From: Rhodobacteraceae bacterium HLUCCA08
GTDB lineage: Bacteria; Pseudomonadota; Alphaproteobacteria; Rhodobacterales; Rhodobacteraceae
Reading direction: 5' to 3'
Length of the DNA stretch: 64,000 nt
Assembly (NCBI GenBank): GCA_001314655.1
Contig: LJSF01000044.1
Span: 124,001-188,000, forward strand
Positions 53,912 to 64,000 of this stretch are shown in pieces. Both the position numbers and the translations under genes were made by a program. Within the stretch, counting starts at the first letter, position 1, and each line of letters opens with the position of its first letter. The notes under the pieces were generated by a model. It saw nothing but the letters and a program-made list of their open reading frames with translations, did no database searches and was not told the DNA's origin.

Positions 53912-56110
53912 ATGACCGATGCGTCGCTGCCGCCGCACCTGACCCGGGACGATATCGACCGGCTTCTGTCGGCCCGCCATGATGCGCCGTTCGATGTGCT
54001 GGGGCTGCACCGCGCCGGTCGCAAGGCCTGGGTGACGGCGCTGGTCCCCGGGGCCGAGGCGCTGTCGGCGCTGATCGGGACCAGGGTGGTGCCGCTGCCG
54101 CGACTCGAGGGGCCGGTCTTTGCCGGGCCGGTGCCGGCCGCCAAGTCGCCGCACCGGCTGCGCGCCACCTGGCCTGATGGTAGCCAGGCCGATTTCGACG
54201 ACCCCTACCGGTTCGGCCCGGTTCTGGGCCAGATCGACCAACACCTGATCGGCGAGGGCCGCCACCAGGCGTTGTGGCAGGCGCTGGGCGCCCATGTGAC
54301 CGAATGCGACGGTGTCGCCGGCACCCATTTCGCGGTCTGGGCGCCGAATGCCGCGCGGGTGTCCGTCGTCGGCGATTTCAATGCCTGGGACGGCCGGGTT
54401 CATGCGATGCGACGGGTCGGCGAAACCGGCGTGTGGGAGGTTTTCCTGCCCGGCCCGGGCGCCGGCAGTCTTTACAAATACGAGATCGCGCCGCGTGACG
54501 GCGCCCCGATCCTCAAGGCCGATCCGATCGGGTTCGGCGCCCAGCATCCGCCCGAAACCGCCTCGGTGGTGCGCGATATCGGCGGATACGCCTGGGGTGA
54601 TGACGCCTGGATGCAAACCCGCGCCGCGCGCAATCGCCGCGACGCGCCGATTGCGGTCTACGAGGTTCATCTCGGCTCCTGGCGGCGGCGCACGGGGGAG
54701 GGCAATCGCCCGCTCGGCTATCACGAACTGGCGGACGAGCTGGTCGCCTATGCCACCGACATGGGCTTTACCCACCTGGAATTCCTGCCGGTCAGCGAAT
54801 TTCCCTTCGACGGGTCCTGGGGCTACCAGCCGGTCGGGATGTATGCGCCGACGATCCGCTTCGGCCCGCCCGACGCCTTCCGCGCCCTGATCGAGGCCGC
54901 CCATGCGGCGGGCCTGGGCGTGATCCTGGACTGGGTGCCGGGCCATTTCCCGTCCGATCCGCATGGGCTGGCCCTGTTCGACGGCACGCATCTTTATGAA
55001 CATGCCGACCCGCGCGAGGGCTTCCACCAGGATTGGAACACGCTGATCTACAATTACGGCCGCGCCGAGGTGAAGAACTACCTGACTGCCAACGCATTGT
55101 ATTGGCTGAAGGAATACCATGTCGACGGGCTGCGCGTGGATGCCGTGGCCTCGATGCTTTACCGCGATTATTCGCGGGCCGCGGATCAGTGGGTGCCCAA
55201 CCGCGACGGCGGGCGCGAGAATTACGAGGCGATCGAGTTTCTCAAGGAGATGAACATCCTGGCCTATGGTGCGGTCGACGGCATCCTGACCGTGGCCGAG
55301 GAATCCACCGCCTTTCCCGGTGTGTCCCGCCCGGTCGCGGCCGGGGGGCTGGGCTTCGGCTACAAGTGGAACATGGGCTGGATGAACGACACGCTGGGCT
55401 ATATCGCAAAGGACCCGATCCATCGCAGCTACGATCATCACCTGATGACCTTTCCGGTCGACTGGGCCTTTACCGAGAATTTCGTCCTGCCGATCAGCCA
55501 TGACGAGGTGGTGCACGGCAAGGGGTCGATGCTGGCCAGGATGCCCGGGACCGATTGGGAGAAATTCGCCAATCTGCGCGCCTATTACGGCTATATGTGG
55601 GGCTTTCCGGGCAAGAAGCTGCTGTTCATGGGCTGCGAGTTCGGCCAACGGGCCGAATGGAACCACGACGCGCAGCTGGACTGGGCCGCGCTGGAGGATC
55701 CGCGCCATGCCGGGCTGCAGGCGCTGGTGCGCGACCTCAACCGCGCCTATCGCGACACGCCCGCGCTGCACCGGCGCGACTGCGAGGCCGCGGGGTTTGC
55801 CTGGATCGCCAATGACCCGCCGACCTCGACCCTGGCCTTTGCCCGCTTCGGGGCCGACGACGACGCGCCGGCCCTGGTCATCTGCAACTTCACCCCGGTC
55901 GAGCGGCCCGGCGTCCGGATCGGCGTGCCCCGGCCCGGACGTTGGGACGAGATCATCAATACCGACGCGGCAGCCTATGGCGGCGGCAACCGGGGCAATT
56001 GCGGCGCGGTGACCAGCACCGACCTGCCCCGGGACGGTCACGACCAGTCGGTCACGCTGACCTTGCCGCCGCTGTCGGTTCTGATCCTGCGCCACGCCAC
56101 TGCGACATGA
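53912..56110 (+). CDS. glgB: 1,4-alpha-glucan branching enzyme
   Basis: Introduces alpha-1,6 branches into glycogen. The 732-residue protein has an N-terminal GlgB extension, a CBM48 domain (about 110-220, with [20 protein letters not shown]), a GH13 barrel and an all-beta C-terminal domain. Catalytic Asp410 in GLRVDAV and Glu463 in [11 protein letters not shown] match E. coli D405/E458 with a constant offset. First gene of the operon; glgC follows 20 nt later. Confidence 0.97.
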   Translation: MTDASLPPHLTRDDIDRLLSARHDAPFDVLGLHRAGRKAWVTALVPGAEALSALIGTRVVPLPRLEGPVFAGPVPAAKSPHRLRATWPDGSQADFDDPYRFGPVLGQIDQHLIGEGRHQALWQALGAHVTECDGVAGTHFAVWAPNAARVSVVGDFNAWDGRVHAMRRVGETGVWEVFLPGPGAGSLYKYEIAPRDGAPILKADPIGFGAQHPPETASVVRDIGGYAWGDDAWMQTRAARNRRDAPIAVYEVHLGSWRRRTGEGNRPLGYHELADELVAYATDMGFTHLEFLPVSEFPFDGSWGYQPVGMYAPTIRFGPPDAFRALIEAAHAAGLGVILDWVPGHFPSDPHGLALFDGTHLYEHADPREGFHQDWNTLIYNYGRAEVKNYLTANALYWLKEYHVDGLRVDAVASMLYRDYSRAADQWVPNRDGGRENYEAIEFLKEMNILAYGAVDGILTVAEESTAFPGVSRPVAAGGLGFGYKWNMGWMNDTLGYIAKDPIHRSYDHHLMTFPVDWAFTENFVLPISHDEVVHGKGSMLARMPGTDWEKFANLRAYYGYMWGFPGKKLLFMGCEFGQRAEWNHDAQLDWAALEDPRHAGLQALVRDLNRAYRDTPALHRRDCEAAGFAWIANDPPTSTLAFARFGADDDAPALVICNFTPVERPGVRIGVPRPGRWDEIINTDAAAYGGGNRGNCGAVTSTDLPRDGHDQSVTLTLPPLSVLILRHATAT

Positions 56111-56130
56111 CAGGGATGGGAGGCCCGAAC

Positions 56131-57390
56131 ATGACCGATGAACGACGACTGACCCAAAGGGCCATGGCCTTCGTGCTGGCCGGCGGGCGCGGATCGCGGC
56201 TGAAGGAACTGACCGACCGGCGGGTGAAACCGGCGGTCTATTTCGGCGGCAAGGCCCGGATCATCGATTTCGCCCTGTCCAACGCGCTCAATTCCGGGAT
56301 CCGGCGGATGGCGATCGCCACGCAATACAAGGCCCATTCCCTGATCCGGCATTGCCAGCGCGGCTGGAACTTCTTCCGGGCCGAGCGCAACGAATTTCTC
56401 GATATCCTGCCTGCCTCGCAACGGATGGACGACGTGCACTGGTATCGCGGCACGGCCGATGCGGTGACCCAGAACATCGACATCGTGGACAGTTACGATG
56501 TCGATTACGTCATCATCCTGGCCGGCGATCACATCTACAAGATGGATTACGAGATGATGCTGCGCCAGCACGTGCAGTCGAAGGCGGACGTGACCGTCGG
56601 CTGCCTGACCGTGCCCCGGCACGAGGCCAGCGCCTTTGGCGTCATGGCCACCGATGCGGGCGGGCGCATCACCTCGTTCCTGGAAAAACCCGCCGATCCG
56701 CCGGGCACGCCCGAGGATGCGACCAAGGCGCTGGCGTCGATGGGGATCTATGTCTTCAACTGGAAATTCCTGCGCGACCTGCTGCGCCGCGACGCCGACG
56801 ACACCGGGTCCAGCCACGATTTCGGCAATGACCTGATCCCCGAGATCGTCCGCAACGGCAAGGCGATGGCGCATCGTTTCGACGACAGCTGCGTGCGGGC
56901 CGAAGGCGCGCCCAGCTATTGGCGCGACGTGGGCACCGTCGATGCCTTCTGGGAGGCGAATATCGACCTGACCGATTTCACCCCAGAACTGGACCTGTGG
57001 GACCGAAGCTGGCCGATCTGGACCTATTCGGAATCGACCCCGCCGGCCAAGTTCATCCACGACGAAAAGGACCGGCGCGGGATGGCGGTGTCGTCGATGG
57101 TGTCGGGGGGCTGCATCATCTCGGGCACCGAGGTGCGCAATTCGCTGCTGTTCACCGAGGTGCGCACCAATTCCTTCGCCGTGCTCGACCATTCGGTGGT
57201 GCTGCCCCATGTGGTCGTCAATCGCTCGGCCCGGCTGCGCAAATGCGTGGTCGACCGCGGCGTGGTGATCCCCGCCGGGCTGGTGGCGGGCGAGGACCCG
57301 GTCGAGGATGCGAAGTTCTTTCGCGTGACCGAACGCGGCACGACGCTGATCACCCAGCCCATGGTCGACAAATGGGAGGCCGCGCGCTGA
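56131..57390 (+). CDS. glgC: Glucose-1-phosphate adenylyltransferase
   Basis: Makes ADP-glucose, the donor for glycogen synthesis and the regulated step. 419 residues. The nucleotide motif is [17 protein letters not shown], then [14 protein letters not shown], with the C-terminal beta-helix domain (about 290-400, [11 protein letters not shown]-type repeats). Start 56131 follows GGGAGG. The stop overlaps the glgA start by one base (TGATG). Allosteric control by glycolytic intermediates is expected from the family. Confidence 0.97.
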   Translation: MTDERRLTQRAMAFVLAGGRGSRLKELTDRRVKPAVYFGGKARIIDFALSNALNSGIRRMAIATQYKAHSLIRHCQRGWNFFRAERNEFLDILPASQRMDDVHWYRGTADAVTQNIDIVDSYDVDYVIILAGDHIYKMDYEMMLRQHVQSKADVTVGCLTVPRHEASAFGVMATDAGGRITSFLEKPADPPGTPEDATKALASMGIYVFNWKFLRDLLRRDADDTGSSHDFGNDLIPEIVRNGKAMAHRFDDSCVRAEGAPSYWRDVGTVDAFWEANIDLTDFTPELDLWDRSWPIWTYSESTPPAKFIHDEKDRRGMAVSSMVSGGCIISGTEVRNSLLFTEVRTNSFAVLDHSVVLPHVVVNRSARLRKCVVDRGVVIPAGLVAGEDPVEDAKFFRVTERGTTLITQPMVDKWEAAR

Positions 57391-58804
57391 TGCGGGTGCT
57401 GTCGGTCGCCTCGGAATGCGCGCCGCTGGTCAAGACCGGCGGGCTGGCCGATGTGGCCGGCGCCCTGCCCGGCGCCCTGGCCCCCCTGGGGGTCGAGATG
57501 CGCACGCTGCTGCCCGGCTACCCGGCGGTGATCGCGGCATTGGAGGGCGCCGAACCGGTCTGGGCCGGAGAGGCGCCGGGCCTGGGCGCGGGGCGGATCC
57601 TGTCCGGGCGCGCCGCGGGTCTGGACCTCATGGTGCTGGAGGCGCCGCAGCATTTCGACCGGGCGGGCGGGCCCTATCTGGGCCCGGACGGCACCGACTG
57701 GCCGGACAATCCCGAACGCTTCGCCGCCCTGTCCCGCGCCGCCGGGATCATCGTCGATGGCGAAGGCGGCGGCTGGCAGCCGGACATCGTGCATTGCCAT
57801 GACTGGCAGGCGGGGCTGGCGCCCTATCACATCGCCCGGGCGGGCCATGTGGTGCCCACGGTGATGACGATCCACAACATCGCCTTTCAGGGGCTGGCGC
57901 CGGCAGCCAAGCTGACGGCCCTGCGCATCGACAAGGCCGATTTCACCCGCGAGGGGGTCGAATACTGGGGCCAGGTCTCGGCGCTCAAGGCCGGGCTGGT
58001 CTTTGCCGACCACCTGACCACGGTGTCGCCCGGCTATGCCCGCGAATTGATGACGCCGGACTTCGGAATGGGGCTGGACGGGGTGCTGCGGGCCCGGGCC
58101 GATGCGCTGTCCGGCATTCTCAACGGCATCGACGAAACCGTCTGGGATCCGGCCACGGACACGGAAATCAAGCGCTACAGGACCCCGCGCGGCAAGGCGC
58201 CCAACACCGCCCGGTTGCGCGCCGAATTCGGGCTGCGTGATGCGGCCGGCCCGCTGTGCGTCGTCGTGTCCCGGCTGACCGAACAGAAGGGGCTGGACCT
58301 GCTTCTGGAGGCCCTGCCGGCGCTGCTGGACCGGGGCGGGCAGCTGGCGCTGCTGGGCGCGGGCGATCCGGGGCTGGAACACGCCTTCACCGCCCTGGCC
58401 GGGCCGGATGTGGGGGTGCGGATCGGCTATGACGAGGCGCTGTCGCACCGGATGATCGCCGGCGGCGACGCGATCCTGGTGCCCTCGCGCTTCGAACCCT
58501 GCGGGCTGACCCAGCTTTACGGGCTGAAATACGGCACCCTGCCGGTGGTCGCCCTGACCGGCGGGCTGGCCGATACGGTGATCCCGGCCACCCCGGCGGG
58601 ACTGGCGCGCCCGGTCGCCACCGGGCTGCAATTCCACCCGGTCACCGCCCAGGCGCTGGCCGATGCGCTGATCCGGCTTTGTGAGCTTTACGCCCGGCCC
58701 GAGCTGTGGTCGAAACTGCAGCGCAACGCCATGGCGCATCCGGTCGGCTGGGATGGCTCGGCCGCCGAATACGCCGCGCTTTATGAAAGGCTCGTCCGGT
58801 CGCG

Positions 58805-58808
<4 letters not shown>
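57390..58808 (+). CDS. glgA: Glycogen synthase (ADP-glucose)
   Basis: A 472-residue GT5 glycosyltransferase extending alpha-1,4-glucan with ADP-glucose. The N-terminal KTGGLADV motif (residues 15-22) binds the donor, and the C-terminal domain has SRFEPCGLTQLYGLKYG with the retaining-GT acidic residue. Start is the ATG in the glgC stop; the stop overlaps glgX (ATGA). Confidence 0.97.
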
Positions 58809-62565
<3,757 letters not shown>

Positions 62566-62572
62566 GAGCAGC

Positions 62573-62601
62573 AAAAGGCCCGGCACAAGGCCGGGCCTTT
62601 C
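62573..62601. terminator. Bidirectional terminator between pgm and the ABC binding-protein gene
   Basis: Perfect 11-bp stem AAAGGCCCGGC / GCCGGGCCTTT with a 5-nt loop; T-tract on both strands. Ends the glg operon and the convergent minus-strand ABC operon. Confidence 0.9.
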
Positions 62602-62617
62602 GCAGGATCGCCGGTGC

Positions 62618-63610
62618 CTATTGCAGCGCGGCGTCGGTCACGATGCTTGTCCAGGCGCCTTCCGGTGCGGCGGTGATCACCGGGTCCGACCCGCCGCCCA
62701 GCAGCGTCGCCACCGTGCGTTCGTAATCGGCGATGTCCAGCGCGCCGTTCGACCCGGCGGTCAGCTTGGCCACCTCGGACATCATGCGGATCTGGTGCTG
62801 TTCGGTCTGGGCGCCGGTTTCATCGTAATCCAGCACGATCATCGCCGCCTCTTCGGGGTTTTCCTCGGCCCATTTCCAACCCTGCATCGAGGCCCGGACA
62901 AAGCGCGCCATGCGGTCGACGAATTCGGGATCCTCCAGGTCCTGCTCAAGCACATAGAGCCCGTCCTCGAGCGTCGCGACGCCCTGGTCCTCGTATTTGA
63001 AGGTGATCAGCTCGTCCTCGGACACGCCCGCGTCGATCACCTGCCAGTATTCGTTGTAGGTCATGGTGCTGATGCAATCGGCCTGGCGCTGGATCAGCGG
63101 ATCGACGTTGAAGCCCTGCTTGAGGACCTCGACACCGGTTTCGCTGGCGCCATCGGTGGAAATTCCGATCGTGCTCATCCAGCTCAGGAACGGGTATTCG
63201 TTGCCGAAGAACCAGACGCCCAGGGTGCGGTTGGCCAGGGTTTCCGGCCCTTCGATCCCGACATCGCCCCAGCAGGTCAGCATCATCCCCGAAGATTTGA
63301 ACGGCTGCGCGATATTGACCAGCGGCAGGCCGTTTTCCCGCGCCGCCAGGGCCGCCGGCATCCATTCGACGATCACATCGGCGCCGCCGCCGGCGATCAC
63401 CTGGGGCGGCGCGATGTCCGGCCCGCCGGGCAGGATCGTCACATCCAGCCCCTCGGCCTCGAAATAGCCGTTCTCGAGCGCCACGTAATAGCCCGCGAAC
63501 TGGGCCTGGGTGACCCATTTCAGCTGCAACGTGACCGCGTCCTGGGCCAGCGCCGGCGCGGCGATCCCCAGCGCTGCGGCGGTCGCTGCCGCAAATGTCG
63601 TGTGTTTCAT
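62618..63610 (-). CDS. ABC importer periplasmic binding protein (NMT1/ThiY-like)
   Basis: A 330-residue exported binding protein. Signal peptide about 1-22 (ending PALAQ), then the NMT1/THI5-like fold: VTLQLKWVTQAQFAGYYVAL and GGPDIAPPQVIAGGGADV, the pattern of proteins for pyrimidine/thiamine-precursor or related nitrogenous ligands. Ligand unknown. The start at 63610 is followed upstream by a permease gene on the same strand, so it is the last gene of that operon in this window. Confidence 0.92.
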   Translation of the reverse strand: MKHTTFAAATAAALGIAAPALAQDAVTLQLKWVTQAQFAGYYVALENGYFEAEGLDVTILPGGPDIAPPQVIAGGGADVIVEWMPAALAARENGLPLVNIAQPFKSSGMMLTCWGDVGIEGPETLANRTLGVWFFGNEYPFLSWMSTIGISTDGASETGVEVLKQGFNVDPLIQRQADCISTMTYNEYWQVIDAGVSEDELITFKYEDQGVATLEDGLYVLEQDLEDPEFVDRMARFVRASMQGWKWAEENPEEAAMIVLDYDETGAQTEQHQIRMMSEVAKLTAGSNGALDIADYERTVATLLGGGSDPVITAAPEGAWTSIVTDAALQ

Positions 63611-63673
63611 GTCAGAACCTCCAGGTCGTCTGCTCTTGTTTTCGCCCGGGTCGATCCCCGGGTTCTTCGTCGT

Positions 63674-64000
63674 TCATCCCTTGCGCTGCGACCCGTGCCA
63701 GAAGGTCACGCGTTTCTCGATCTGGCCGACCAGGCCGAAAAAGGCCGTGCCCGCCAGCGCCGCCACCACGATGGACGCCCAGACCAGGCCCAGGTCAAGC
63801 TGTCCGATGCTGGTCGAGATGCGAAACCCCAGTCCCAGCGTCGGAGAGCCGAAAAACTCGGCAACGATGGCGCCGATCAGGGCCAGGGTGGTGGAAATCT
63901 TGAGCCCGTTGAAAATGAAGGGCATCGCCGCCGGCAGCCGCAGCCGGATCAGCGTCTGGCCCCAGGACGCGGCATAGGTGGTCATCAGGTCGCGCTGCAT
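63674..64000 (-). CDS. ABC importer permease, C-terminal part (runs off the window)
   Basis: Visible is the C-terminal 108 residues of a binding-protein-dependent permease (BPD_transp_1). The EAA-type loop appears as the stretch WGQTLIRLRLPAAMPFIF with the following Gly, which contacts the ATPase, then two membrane helices. The 5' part lies beyond base 64000; the first codon in the window need not be the start. Partner of the preceding binding protein. Confidence 0.88.
   Translation of the reverse strand: MQRDLMTTYAASWGQTLIRLRLPAAMPFIFNGLKISTTLALIGAIVAEFFGSPTLGLGFRISTSIGQLDLGLVWASIVVAALAGTAFFGLVGQIEKRVTFWHGSQRKG

Noticed and set aside
52070-56095. A 1341-codon open frame on the minus strand opposite the GH13 and glgB genes
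   Set aside because: It is low-complexity in character (Gly/Ala/Arg/Gln/Asp repeats without domain motifs), antisense to two well-defined enzymes, and explained by GC-rich third codon positions.

Overview
The window is high-GC, gene-dense DNA with no visible prophage, insertion sequence, CRISPR array or pseudogene. Gene order and protein character (leuA, mreB, mreC/D, pbp2, rodA, ghrA; paired cold-shock genes; a Kps-type capsule exporter; an Fe-S photolyase; many MocA-family dehydrogenases) suggest chromosomal DNA of an alphaproteobacterium, most likely a Rhodobacterales (Roseobacter/Paracoccaceae) species. This assignment is inferred from family resemblance; no 16S gene is present.

Layout. 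1-5 kb: 5' part of nadD, a PAS-GGDEF-EAL protein, a GNAT acetyltransferase and the translation factor ettA. 5-8 kb: two cold-shock genes flanking a zinc-finger thioredoxin and small ORFs, then dodecin. 7.1-20.3 kb: a TesA-type esterase divergent from a YbbA/YbbP-like ABC exporter, gamma-glutamylcyclotransferase, DUF1801, wrbA, nadE, a secreted MORN-repeat protein, VOC and AraC genes, an Fe-S photolyase coupled to an SDR, and a histidine phosphatase. 20.4-29.1 kb: leuA behind a leucine-rich, apparently leaderless leader peptide, then the cell-shape genes mreB, mreC, mreD, mrdA, rodA and ghrA. 29.1-35.3 kb: SseB-like and uracil-DNA-glycosylase-like genes, a capsule export/Kdo module (kpsT, kpsE, kdsA) and a BON-MscS channel; then tRNA-Gln(TTG).

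35.5-47.1 kb is a carbohydrate-catabolism region. A LacI repressor is divergent from an operon of SDR, Gfo/Idh oxidoreductase, TIM-barrel sugar isomerase/lyase, a ribose-type ABC importer (binding protein, double ATPase, two permeases) and two more Gfo/Idh oxidoreductases. Two LacI-like operators lie in the divergent promoter. The substrate is unknown; the enzyme set fits an oxidative (keto-sugar) route. 47.3-49.5 kb carries malate synthase G. 49.5-52.0 kb has a fourth Gfo/Idh gene and an AGE-family epimerase, divergent from a GH13 alpha-glucosidase across a palindromic operator candidate. 53.9-62.6 kb is a tightly coupled glycogen operon, glgB-glgC-glgA-glgX-pgm, closed by a strong bidirectional terminator. 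The window ends in an NMT1/ThiY-like binding protein and a truncated ABC permease.

Several genes (GNAT, the leu leader, an SDR, possibly mreC) have a -10-like hexamer 6-8 nt before the start codon and no Shine-Dalgarno sequence, suggesting leaderless transcripts. Promoter, operator, terminator and start-site calls were made by eye and are inferences.
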